Assembly: GCA_031549535.1 (NCBI GenBank)
Contig: JAVBPP010000006.1
Span: 1 to 35,240 of the forward strand
Length of the DNA: 35,240 bases
Direction of reading: 5' to 3'
Source of the DNA: JAVBPP01 sp031549535
Lineage (GTDB): Bacteria; Bacillota; Clostridia; Oscillospirales; Acutalibacteraceae
In this document: in pieces, positions 16,319-22,598 of the stretch
How the letters are laid out: each line of letters starts with the position of its first letter
How positions within the stretch are numbered: the first letter of the stretch is position 1
The notes under the pieces: model-generated
Database searches by the model: none
What the model saw: the letters and a program-made list of their open reading frames with translations, nothing else
Told to the model about the DNA's origin: nothing
Made by a program: the position numbers and the translations under genes

Positions 16319-16876
16319 TTATTCAGCATCGTACGGCGGTATAATCTCGTGAATCATCGTGAACTCGCTCCACCGACCAAAAGGATTGAAGTCCCTGGGG
16401 CAAGGGTGGAATAGGTTTTGCTTGTAAAAATGAACCGTCTTTTCTCTTTGGTCTGAGTGCAAAAAAAGGTAGCGGGCACGCATATGTTGTTGACTGATTT
16501 CCTCAATATGCGAAACGCTATATCTTAGAATGAATGCCGAACAGGGCATTCTGGGCTCGTCCGTTTCGTATGAATCAAAGTACCTGTCTTGGTATTTTTG
16601 ATCGACCGCAAAATTAATAATCTCTACTGCGGGGCAAACCTCGCCTTCATATTTCAAGGAGGAGCAGCAGTAGGAACAATACCCAATGATGTGATTTTCG
16701 TTCAAGCAGTCGAAAAAAATCAGCGTTGTTACGTCCTGCATGAGAGATTGGCGTAAACGCTGATTTAGACCTTCGTGGTGACCTTCTTTGGAGCAGTTAA
16801 AATTTTCAATTTGTTTTGTGTACGTTTGAAATACTGGCAGGCTCGCGTACTCAAAGGCGATATCACTTTTTTTCAT
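16319..16876 (-). CDS. GNAT family N-acetyltransferase, toxin-like gene order
   Basis: Cytoplasmic protein of 185 residues with a GNAT pattern. The strand VEIINFAVDQKYQDRYFD sits where the acetyl-CoA loop is expected, and HFYKQNLFHPC fits the family's FY..xGF end. The usual Q/RxxGxG/A loop is not clear, so acetyltransferase activity is less certain than the fold. It overlaps the upstream small basic gene by 14 bases, with only a weak ribosome binding site, so translation is probably coupled. This order, small basic protein then GNAT, is that of GNAT toxin-antitoxin pairs, which acetylate charged tRNA. The gene is more AT-rich than its neighbours and lies next to a tRNA duplication scar, suggesting acquisition. 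Confidence 0.72.
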   Translation of the reverse strand: MKKSDIAFEYASLPVFQTYTKQIENFNCSKEGHHEGLNQRLRQSLMQDVTTLIFFDCLNENHIIGYCSYCCSSLKYEGEVCPAVEIINFAVDQKYQDRYFDSYETDEPRMPCSAFILRYSVSHIEEISQQHMRARYLFLHSDQREKTVHFYKQNLFHPCPRDFNPFGRWSEFTMIHEIIPPYDAE

Positions 16877-17069
16877 TTCTTTCGCTCAACCTTTTAACCA
16901 TGCTAAAATCAATTTTAGGGGCTTTTCGTTGGGCTTCCCGGTTTTCTTTTAAAACTTCCTTGAATGCTTTTCTTCGGCGCCTTGGCACAGCATATGTGCG
17001 CGGTCCGTTCTTTGTAATGTTCATTTTTTTCATCCTCATTCGTCTTAAAGTCCCGCCTAGTAAACACAT
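16863..17069 (-). CDS. Small basic protein, possible antitoxin partner of the GNAT protein
   Basis: A 68-residue Lys/Arg-rich protein that I do not recognise. The middle, VPRRRRKAFKEVLKENREAQ, is predicted helical and could bind DNA or the partner. ATG 17069 is preceded by an excellent GGGAGGTGA sequence 7 bases away, supporting this start; internal ATG codons at 17039, 17033 and 17024 would give shorter forms. It ends inside the GNAT gene. Known GNAT toxins pair with ribbon-helix-helix DUF1778 antitoxins of about 90 residues, and this protein does not show that motif clearly. Four 10-bp repeats upstream could be its operator. Confidence 0.55.
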   Translation of the reverse strand: MCLLGGTLRRMRMKKMNITKNGPRTYAVPRRRRKAFKEVLKENREAQRKAPKIDFSMVKRLSERNEKK

Positions 17070-17100
17070 CCTATCACCTCCCGTGATAACTTGTCAACTA

Positions 17101-17140
17101 TTTTACGCCATTTCGCGCTATTTCATGCCATTTTACGCCT
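17101..17140. repeat. Four tandem 10-bp repeats upstream of the GNAT operon
   Basis: TTTTACGCCA, TTTCGCGCTA, TTTCATGCCA and TTTTACGCCT follow without gaps. On the minus strand each unit has the form NRGCNNRAAA, and two contain TAAAAT, a possible -10 box. The unit length equals one helical turn, which suits cooperative protein binding. Nearby, TCAACTATT occurs at 17093-17101 and 17149-17157, flanking the array. Confidence 0.7.
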
Positions 17141-17312
17141 AATTTGTCTCAACTATTAACCGATTTGTCCCACTTTCGTCCAATTCTTAACAAGGCAGAA
17201 AAACCGATCATTTACAATTTATGAAGCGAGTATGCCCAGAAAGAACTGAATCATACAAGGGAGCAAACACAATTTAAGAATGTCGACATGAATCACGGGA
17301 AAAATAAGGTGC

Positions 17313-17352
17313 AAAGAGACCTGGCAGCCGTAAAAGGTTGCCGGGCTCTTTT
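17313..17352. terminator. Hairpin terminator
   Basis: GAGACCTGGCAGCC pairs imperfectly with GGTTGCCGGGCTC around GTAAAA. Six T follow on the plus strand and three on the minus strand. No intact gene ends here; it may belong to the decayed minus-strand fragment next to it. Confidence 0.6.
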
Positions 17353-17493
17353 TTATCGCACCGCCACCAGAAACCCATCCGCAACCAAATCCAAATTCCC
17401 AGAGGCCTCCGGCTTTTCGCGCAGCAGTGCGGGTAGAGGCGGCTCCACATACTCCCCATCGCACACAGCTTGAATCAGCTCCCTTGCTATGCG
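17353..17493 (-). pseudogene. Possible C-terminal remnant of a decayed gene
   Basis: Reading the minus strand, 46 codons with protein-like composition run to TAA at 17355-17353 and end LDLVADGFLVAVR. An in-frame stop lies immediately upstream and no start is present. A terminator-like hairpin follows the stop codon, as after a real gene. I cannot name the parent family. The stretch 17141-17652 otherwise holds no convincing gene. Confidence 0.35.
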
Positions 17494-17600
17494 CTACTCG
17501 CCGCAAGCCACACAACCGGAAAGTTTTTGACGAACCTATGTAACAAAAATTAGCCTAAAATGGCCATAATCAGCCTATCCGGAACGCGCGAAAAGGAAAC

Positions 17601-17650
17601 AAAAAAACCACCGCCAGCCCTTGAAAAACAAGGCTTTGCGGTGGTTTTTC
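17601..17650 (-). terminator. Terminator of tRNA-Arg
   Basis: AAAAACCACCGC (17603-17614) pairs with GCGGTGGTTTTT (17638-17649), with an inner AGCC/GGCT stem. On the minus strand it ends in seven T. Confidence 0.85.
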
Positions 17651-17652
17651 TT

Positions 17653-17729
17653 TGGCGCGCTTGAAGGGATTCGAACCCCTGACCTTTTGGTTCGTAGCCA
17701 AACACTCTATCCGACTGAGCTACAAGCGC
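17653..17729 (-). tRNA. tRNA-Arg (anticodon ACG)
   Basis: Read on the minus strand, acceptor GCGCTTG pairs with CAAGCGC, and the anticodon stem TTTGG/CCAAA holds the loop CTACGAA. CCA is encoded. The first anticodon base is expected to be edited to inosine by TadA. Confidence 0.97.
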
Positions 17730-17749
17730 ATGTTAGATTGTGCTCAAGT

Positions 17750-17778
17750 ATGTTAGCACATCCTGTTTGAAATTGCAA
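17750..17778 (-). promoter_or_regulatory. Promoter of tRNA-Arg
   Basis: On the minus strand TTGCAA (17778-17773) and TAACAT (17755-17750) are 17 bases apart, placing the start about 14 bases before the tRNA. Confidence 0.65.
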
Positions 17779-17823
17779 GAGTAAAATTTGCTTTTACAAA
17801 AAAATCTGCATTTTTCTAAGAAA

Positions 17824-17853
17824 AAACGCGCAGGATATGCATGCGCGTTTCTT
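17824..17853. terminator. Orphan hairpin between divergent tRNA-Arg and rpsU
   Basis: AAACGCGCA pairs with TGCGCGTTT. On the minus strand it is followed by six T, but no gene on that strand ends here; on the plus strand it precedes the rpsU promoter. It may shield tRNA-Arg from antisense transcription. Confidence 0.45.
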
Positions 17854-17889
17854 AGGTTACAGATAATTTTAAAATAAGCAAATTTACGG

Positions 17890-17919
17890 TTGACAACCCG
17901 TCATTCGTTGTTATATAAT
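17890..17919 (+). promoter_or_regulatory. Promoter of rpsU
   Basis: A consensus TTGACA (17890-17895) and TATAAT (17914-17919) are 18 bases apart; the leader is about 50 bases. Confidence 0.85.
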
Positions 17920-17976
17920 AACTCTATGCTATGAGAAACTGCCCCTGTGAACGCAGCGGGAGGGGGGATATACAGA

Positions 17977-18153
17977 ATGAGTCAAGTTAAAGTAAAGGAA
18001 AATGAATCTTTGGATAGCGCATTGCGCCGCTTCAAGCGCCAAACCTCCAGAGATGGCGTGATTCAGGAGGTTCGCAAGAGAGAGCACTACGAAAAACCTT
18101 CTGTTAAGCGCAAGAAAAAGTCCGAAGCTGCCCGGAAGCGTAAATTCAAATAA
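17977..18153 (+). CDS. rpsU: 30S ribosomal protein S21 (bS21)
   Basis: Small basic ribosomal protein of 58 residues that sits near the anti-Shine-Dalgarno end of 16S rRNA and aids initiation. The sequence VKENESLDSALRRFKRQ and the Arg/Lys-rich end KKKSEAARKRKFK are diagnostic. The open frame extends ten codons upstream, but ATG 17977 follows GGGAGGGGGGA and gives the standard length. It has its own promoter and terminator, so it is monocistronic. The common Clostridial neighbours (yqeY, dnaJ) are absent. Confidence 0.96.
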   Translation: MSQVKVKENESLDSALRRFKRQTSRDGVIQEVRKREHYEKPSVKRKKKSEAARKRKFK

Positions 18154-18165
18154 TGCAATTTCGGC

Positions 18166-18189
18166 AAAGGTGAGCGAAAGCTCGCCTTT
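18166..18189 (+). terminator. Terminator of rpsU
   Basis: AAAGGTGAGC (18166-18175) and GCTCGCCTTT (18180-18189) form a stem with a stable GAAA tetraloop, followed by ATTCTTT. Confidence 0.8.
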
Positions 18190-18202
18190 ATTCTTTCGAT
18201 GG

Positions 18203-18352
18203 AGAAGTTTGAAAGAAAATCTTTCAAAAGAGAAACCGCAGTTTCTCTTGGAAGTCTTTGTGCTTTTCAGAGCAGGAAAATCGTTTCCTGCGGGATTGAT
18301 AGCTGAAATCGCCTGCGGGCGAAAACCGCGAACGCGGTTGCACAAAACTTCT
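18203..18352 (+). repeat. Multi-hairpin element closed by an 8-bp outer stem
   Basis: AGAAGTTT (18203-18210) can pair with AAACTTCT (18345-18352). Between them lie TTTGAAAG/CTTTCAAA (18208-18228), AAGAGAAAC/GTTTCTCTT (18228-18249, loop CGCA), CAGGAAA/TTTCCTG (18273-18290) and AACCGC/GCGGTT (18324-18339, loop GAAC). The layout resembles a multi-branched RNA or a palindrome-cluster element. It fills the gap before the M24 peptidase gene. Confidence 0.6.
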
Positions 18353-18385
18353 ACCGGCTTCTGAAAGGAATGGTCATAAAAATTT

Positions 18386-19450
18386 ATGGAACAGGACTTG
18401 CAAAAACGCATAGCCGCCCTGCTTACCGCCTTGCCGGGGGAGGAGGCGGCGCTGTTGCTTTCCCCTGTCAACCGCCAATATTTTACGGGCTTTGCCGCGA
18501 GTGACGGCTTTTTGCTTGTGCACGGCGGGCAGGCAACCTTTTTTACGGACAGCCGCTATTTGGAGGCGGCGCAAAGAGACGTGTGTCATATTCCCGTGTT
18601 AGACAGTGCGCAGCTGCAGGAGCAGATGAGTGCGCTGACCGGGCAACTGCTCTTAGAAAGCGAATATGTGACCCTGGCTCAGCTGGAACGCCTTCGGCAG
18701 CGTTACCCCGCCCTGCACATTTCGCAGGAGGGGCGGTTGGATGCATTTGTCACCCGGCTGCGTGCTGTGAAACAGCCGGGGGAGGTGCAGGCCGTTCGTG
18801 CGGCGCAGCGCATTGCGGAACAAGCCTTCGCCCGCATACTTTCAGCCATTGAGCCGGGTAAAACCGAACGGGAGCTTGCCAGGCAGCTGGATTTTGCCAT
18901 GCTGGAGCTGGGGGCGGACGCTGTCAGTTTTGAAACTATCTTCGTCAGCGGGGCAAACAGCTCTCTGCCGCATGGGGTGCCAACGGAAAAGCGGCTGGCA
19001 TATGGGGATATGATCACCATGGATTTCGGCGCGGTGAAGGATGGCTATCACAGCGACATGACGCGCACCGTTGCGCTGGGAAAGGCTGGCACAAAGCAGC
19101 GGGAGGTATACGAAACTGTGCTGGCCGCGCAGGAGCGGGCGCTGGCCTGTATTCGTGCGGGTGTAACAGGCACCGCCGTGGATGCCGCAGCGCGGGACAC
19201 GATAACAGCGGCGGGCTATGGCGCTTATTTTGGCCACAGCACAGGCCACGGCGTTGGCTTGGAGATTCATGAGGCACCCACGGTCAGCGCGCGGAACGAG
19301 GCACCGCTTGAGCCGGGCAATCTCATTACCGTGGAGCCGGGCATCTACCTGCCGGGGGAATTCGGGGTACGGATTGAGGACATGGCGCTGGTTACGGCAG
19401 ATGGCTGCGAGAATTTGACTGTCTGCCCCAAAGAATTGTTGGAGCTTTAA
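18386..19450 (+). CDS. Xaa-Pro aminopeptidase (M24B metallopeptidase)
   Basis: Cytoplasmic dimetal peptidase of 354 residues that removes N-terminal residues preceding proline or cleaves X-Pro dipeptides. An N-terminal creatinase-like domain (residues 1-125) precedes the pita-bread catalytic domain. All five metal ligands are visible: Asp213 in MDFGA, Asp224 in HSDMTRT, His288 in HGVGLEIHE, Glu317 in TVEPGIY and Glu331 in RIEDM. A stop codon lies just upstream in frame, so ATG 18386 is the first possible start; GAAAGGA is unusually far (about 16 bases). One base separates it from the sortase gene, so both are probably translated from one transcript. Confidence 0.93.
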   Translation: MEQDLQKRIAALLTALPGEEAALLLSPVNRQYFTGFAASDGFLLVHGGQATFFTDSRYLEAAQRDVCHIPVLDSAQLQEQMSALTGQLLLESEYVTLAQLERLRQRYPALHISQEGRLDAFVTRLRAVKQPGEVQAVRAAQRIAEQAFARILSAIEPGKTERELARQLDFAMLELGADAVSFETIFVSGANSSLPHGVPTEKRLAYGDMITMDFGAVKDGYHSDMTRTVALGKAGTKQREVYETVLAAQERALACIRAGVTGTAVDAAARDTITAAGYGAYFGHSTGHGVGLEIHEAPTVSARNEAPLEPGNLITVEPGIYLPGEFGVRIEDMALVTADGCENLTVCPKELLEL

Positions 19451-19451
19451 C

Positions 19452-20183
19452 ATGAAAAAATATATACGCTATATTGCAATTGTCGTGCTCATTGCGGTGA
19501 TGGGCTTTAGCGGCTACAAGCTTTTTGGCATTTATCAAACCTACCGCCAAGAGCAAAAGCTGCACGAGGATGTGCTGCAGTTTCGCCCGGAGCCGACACA
19601 GCCCGGCGTGAGTGTGCCCGCATGGAATCAAGGGATTCTGGACGCGCAGAAGCGCAATGCTGATGTTGTGGGCTGGGTCACCGTGGACGGAACGCAGATT
19701 GATTACCCCTTTGTGCAGAGCAAGGATAATTCTTTTTATCTGCGTAAAAATTTAGATCAGGAATATGCGCTCGCCGGAACAATATTTTTGGACTATCGAA
19801 ATAGCAAGGACTTCGCAGATGCAAACAGCATTATTTACGGTCACCATATGAAAAACGGGAGTATGTTCGGCGATTTGCGGGAGTTTGCGGATGCATCCTT
19901 TTTCCAGGCGCATCAAAGCGGCAGGCTCAGCCTGGCGGATCGGAGCTACGCACTGGAACTGTTCGCCTACCTCGTTGTGGAAGCAACGGATGAGGAAATT
20001 TACCGTACCGCGCCGATGACGCAGGCGGAGCAGGAAGCTTATCTTGCGTATATCCGCAAAAACGCCCGCCAATTCCGCGAGATTGACATAAAGCAGCAGG
20101 ATAGAATTGTCACGCTCTCCAGCTGCTCTTACGAATTCACGGATGCCCGTATGGTTTTGCTCGCGCGTTTGCTCTCGGGATAA
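19452..20183 (+). CDS. srtB: Class B sortase
   Basis: Membrane-anchored transpeptidase of 243 residues that cleaves a cell-wall sorting signal and joins the protein to peptidoglycan. One N-terminal membrane segment (residues 4-24) is followed by the catalytic domain, which has the class B form: IIYGHHM with His131, TLSSCSYEF with Cys225 and DARMVL with Arg233. The segment VGWVTVDGTQIDYPFVQ is typical of class B. TTGGAG lies at the end of the previous gene. A strong terminator follows, so it is not cotranscribed with the fibre locus 375 bases downstream, but the IPKTS protein encoded there is the only substrate candidate in the window. Confidence 0.93.
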   Translation: MKKYIRYIAIVVLIAVMGFSGYKLFGIYQTYRQEQKLHEDVLQFRPEPTQPGVSVPAWNQGILDAQKRNADVVGWVTVDGTQIDYPFVQSKDNSFYLRKNLDQEYALAGTIFLDYRNSKDFADANSIIYGHHMKNGSMFGDLREFADASFFQAHQSGRLSLADRSYALELFAYLVVEATDEEIYRTAPMTQAEQEAYLAYIRKNARQFREIDIKQQDRIVTLSSCSYEFTDARMVLLARLLSG

Positions 20184-20216
20184 TGTTATAATCTGTTGCG
20201 ACCCTATATCACAAAT

Positions 20217-20255
20217 AACAAAACGCCCTCTGTATCTAGCAGGGGGCGTTTTGTT
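20217..20255 (+). terminator. Terminator of the sortase gene
   Basis: A 16-bp stem, AACAAAACGCCCTCTG (20217-20232) with CAGGGGGCGTTTTGTT (20240-20255). The T-rich arm allows termination on either strand. Confidence 0.92.
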
Positions 20256-20366
20256 ATTGTAATAACGAACTTGAAAACTACACATAACAGCCCGGTTTAG
20301 CAGTGTAAACAATTTAAAAATGAAACATACATTTTCGTTATGCTTCAAAATTTTGTAACAATTCGC

Positions 20367-20394
20367 TTGCGTCAGAAAATTACGGGAGTATAGT
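20367..20394 (+). promoter_or_regulatory. Possible additional promoter upstream of the LytTR gene
   Basis: TTGCGT and TATAGT are separated by 16 bases. A transcript starting here would run through the LytTR repeats at 20428, so it could supply a basal level of the regulator. Tentative. Confidence 0.4.
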
Positions 20395-20427
20395 AGAAGG
20401 CGCTGTAGTGAAACGCTATGGCGTAAC

Positions 20428-20498
20428 ACCGTTATTCGGGGAAAAAAAACCGTTATTTGTGGAGCGCGCGAACAGAAAAATTGCCGCTGCTTTACAAT
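20428..20498 (+). promoter_or_regulatory. Paired LytTR-type direct repeats with a -10 box upstream of the regulator gene
   Basis: ACCGTTATT occurs at 20428-20436 and again, identically, at 20449-20457: 21 bp start to start, 12 bp between. LytTR domains bind 9-bp direct repeats of form [TA][AC][CA]GTTN[AG][TG] with this spacing. TACAAT at 20493-20498 is a fair -10 box but has no recognisable -35, as expected for an activator-dependent promoter. Confidence 0.7.
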
Positions 20499-20558
20499 AG
20501 ACCGGTCCTCCTGCAGAATAGCTGATGGAACATAAGATATAAAAGGAGGGCAGTGTCC

Positions 20559-21263
20559 GTGGTAATTGCAGTGTGCGACGATAATTTGCAGGATTTATCC
20601 GCGTTTTCACAGGGGATTCGGCGCTTGGCAGAAAAGCACCGCATTACAGTTGATGTGCTGCCCTATGTGAGCGGAAAGCAGCTGTTGTTTGATTATGACA
20701 GCAAGAAAATTGCAGATATCGTATTCCTGGCGGTGGAGATGGCGGAGCAGTCCGGCCTCCAAACGGCCGGGGAGCTGCGCGGCCAGCGCTTTGCGGGGGA
20801 GCTTATCCTTGTGGCGCAAAGTGACCGGTTTGTGTTGGAGGCGTTTGATGTGAACGCACTGCATTATATTGTAAAGGGCGTTACTGCCGCGGACAAGATT
20901 GAAGAAATCTTTTTGAGGGCAGTGAAGAGTATGAGTGAAAAACAGGAAGAATGTATCCTGTTTACCAGCGCGGGCGAGTTCCGCAACGTTCCGATTCGCC
21001 GCATTAAGTATTTTGAGACCTATAAAAAGATTATTACAGTTTATTATGACGACGAGGCATTTGAGTTCTATAGCGCCAGCCTGGAGCGGGTGGAGGAGCA
21101 GCTTGCGGGTTATGATATGCTGCGTGCGCATCGCTCCTATTTGGTTGCGCGCAGTCAGGTTGCGGCACTGAGTTATGAGTGGGTTACACTGCTGGACGGT
21201 AAAAAAATCCCCGTCGGCCGCAAGTATTATCCGGAGCTCAAACAGGCGCTGACGGTGCAGTAA
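20559..21263 (+). CDS. LytTR-family regulator with a degenerate receiver domain
   Basis: Cytoplasmic regulator of 234 residues. Residues 1-118 have the fold of a response-regulator receiver (VIAVCDDN with the acidic pair, and the Lys in HYIVKGV). At the phospho-acceptor position the sequence is FLAVEM instead of FLDIEM, so Asp is replaced by Ala58, and the Ser/Thr switch position in ILVAQSD is also Ala. Residues 135-233 are a LytTR DNA-binding domain (RIKYFETYKKIITVYY, LRAHRSYLVA, PVGRKYY). It therefore probably does not respond to phosphorylation, and no histidine kinase is nearby. GTG 20559 lies 9 bases after AGGAGG; GTG 20553 is the alternative. Candidate binding sites flank the gene on both sides. 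Confidence 0.9.
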   Translation: MVIAVCDDNLQDLSAFSQGIRRLAEKHRITVDVLPYVSGKQLLFDYDSKKIADIVFLAVEMAEQSGLQTAGELRGQRFAGELILVAQSDRFVLEAFDVNALHYIVKGVTAADKIEEIFLRAVKSMSEKQEECILFTSAGEFRNVPIRRIKYFETYKKIITVYYDDEAFEFYSASLERVEEQLAGYDMLRAHRSYLVARSQVAALSYEWVTLLDGKKIPVGRKYYPELKQALTVQ

Positions 21264-21264
21264 T

Positions 21265-21333
21265 ACCGTCATTCAAGCGTTGGTTACCGTCGTTCAGGAG
21301 AAAATCAAGCAAAAAAACGGTTGCTGCGATAGT
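21265..21333 (+). promoter_or_regulatory. Second pair of LytTR-type direct repeats, before the fibre locus
   Basis: ACCGTCATT (21265-21273) and ACCGTCGTT (21286-21294) are again exactly 21 bp apart and begin 2 bases after the regulator's stop codon. GATAGT at 21328-21333 is a possible -10 box at nearly the same distance (34 bases) as in the first site (36 bases). A -35 box is not evident. Confidence 0.65.
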
Positions 21334-21391
21334 GTATGCTTACAGCGTTCCGCACAGCCCAATCAATAAAACGGGAAACAGGAAGTTAGAG

Positions 21392-22354
21392 ATGAAACGC
21401 ACGCAAACACAAAAAAACAGAATCTTGTCGCGTTTCTATGCCCTGTGCATTGCAGCGCTGCTTGTTTCCGGTTTGCCTGTTGCGGCGTTCGCAAAAGAGT
21501 GCACTGCCGGCCAGCATGACTATTATGTGACAGGCCAGACGGAAACCACCATCACCTACCGCTGTAAATTCTGCGAGGCGGAATATACCGAGATACTACT
21601 GGGCATTGAGCATGAATGGGGCGACTGGGTGGTAGATAAGCAGCCCAGCTGCCTGGAGAACGGAAGCGCCCACCGTGTTTGCACCAAGCTGCCGGATCAG
21701 CCTCACGAGCAGACCAAGGTAATTGCCGCGTTGGGGCACGCGTATCAGGAACGGCGCACGGCGGCCAGCTGCACAGCCGACGGAAAGATTACAAGAACCT
21801 GTGTGCGTTGTAACGATGTGGTGGTGCAGCCGAATGGCGGCGCGCTGGGTCACATCTGGCAAAGCAGCATTGTGAAACAGCCCGATTGTGAAAACACCGG
21901 TGTACAGCAGACTGTTTGCACCCGCTGCGGGGAAAAGACAGAAGAAATCCTCCCGGCAACCGGGCACAACTACGGCGCATGGATTACAGACAAAAAGGCC
22001 ACGCAGGAGCAGGAAGGCTCCCGCCATAAGGAATGCGCGAACAACAACGCGCACCGCATAGAGGAAACGATTGCAAAGCCGGCACCAACCAGCAAACCGC
22101 CGGAAACGACCACACAGGCTCCAATCACAACACAGCCGGAGCCCAAGCCGGAGCCGGAACCCGAGCCGGAAAAACACCACTACACGGATATGGCGATTAT
22201 TACAGTCGGCAACATTGCCGTCACAGCGCTGGGCAGCTCGATTTTGAAGGATTACGCAATTATCCGCTGGGAGAAGCGCAGGCGTCTGATGCGTCTGGCG
22301 GCCGCCAAAGCGGCAAGGCTGCAAAAATTTGCATCCGTTAGATATATTCCGTAA
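21392..22354 (+). CDS. Secreted or membrane-anchored CxxC-repeat protein
   Basis: Protein of 320 residues with a signal peptide ending in VAAFA near residue 35. The outer part holds repeated units carrying CKFC, CVRC and CTRC pairs and recurring GHxY/GHxW motifs, as in ALGHAYQ, ALGHIWQ and ATGHNYGAW. Such units are common in Clostridial surface proteins and look like small zinc-ribbon or disulfide modules. A Thr/Pro/Glu-rich spacer (PEPKPEPEPEPEKHH) leads to a membrane segment near residues 265-285 and a basic cytoplasmic tail. The frame is open 20 codons upstream, but ATG 21392 begins a proper signal peptide. It is the first gene after the second LytTR site, so it probably heads the regulated transcript. 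Confidence 0.8.
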   Translation: MKRTQTQKNRILSRFYALCIAALLVSGLPVAAFAKECTAGQHDYYVTGQTETTITYRCKFCEAEYTEILLGIEHEWGDWVVDKQPSCLENGSAHRVCTKLPDQPHEQTKVIAALGHAYQERRTAASCTADGKITRTCVRCNDVVVQPNGGALGHIWQSSIVKQPDCENTGVQQTVCTRCGEKTEEILPATGHNYGAWITDKKATQEQEGSRHKECANNNAHRIEETIAKPAPTSKPPETTTQAPITTQPEPKPEPEPEPEKHHYTDMAIITVGNIAVTALGSSILKDYAIIRWEKRRRLMRLAAAKAARLQKFASVRYIP

Positions 22355-22368
22355 AGGGGGAGAGGGCG

Positions 22369-22530
22369 ATGACACAGGCAAACTGGATAGAGCTGGCCAT
22401 GGTGCTGCTCCTCCTGCTTGGTATGGTTTTTGTGAAACTTTACACCCGCAAAAAGGTATCGTCCCTGGAGGGCTTAGGTGAAGTGAACCGCAACGCTCCC
22501 GGCAGGGGAGAAATCATGGGCGAAGAATAA
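22369..22530 (+). CDS. Small single-pass membrane protein
   Basis: A 53-residue protein: MTQANWIE, one hydrophobic segment LAMVLLLLLGMVFVKLY, then a basic YTRKK and a polar tail of about 28 residues. GGGGGAG lies just before ATG 22369, and the gene starts 14 bases after the previous stop. The arrangement between two secreted-protein genes supports it being real. I do not recognise the family; it could be an assembly or stabilising factor for the neighbouring surface proteins. Confidence 0.6.
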   Translation: MTQANWIELAMVLLLLLGMVFVKLYTRKKVSSLEGLGEVNRNAPGRGEIMGEE

Positions 22531-22545
22531 ACGACAGTTTCGAGA

Positions 22546-22570
22546 AGCAGGGGCAAAACGGAACCCTGCT
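22546..22570 (+). other. Intergenic hairpin before the adhesin gene
   Basis: AGCAGGG (22546-22552) pairs with CCCTGCT (22564-22570). No T run follows, so it more likely marks an RNA processing or stability site than a terminator. Confidence 0.45.
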
Positions 22571-22598
22571 TTGGCAGATATTTGAAGGAGTGGACAGT

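Noticed and set aside
17219..17515. Minus-strand 98-codon frame as a real gene
   Set aside because: Gly/Arg/Ser-rich composition and no start signal; the neighbouring frame ending at 17353 reads more like a protein remnant.
22590..22598. GTG 22590 as start of the giant adhesin
   Set aside because: It overlaps the Shine-Dalgarno sequence itself; ATG 22599 has the right spacing.
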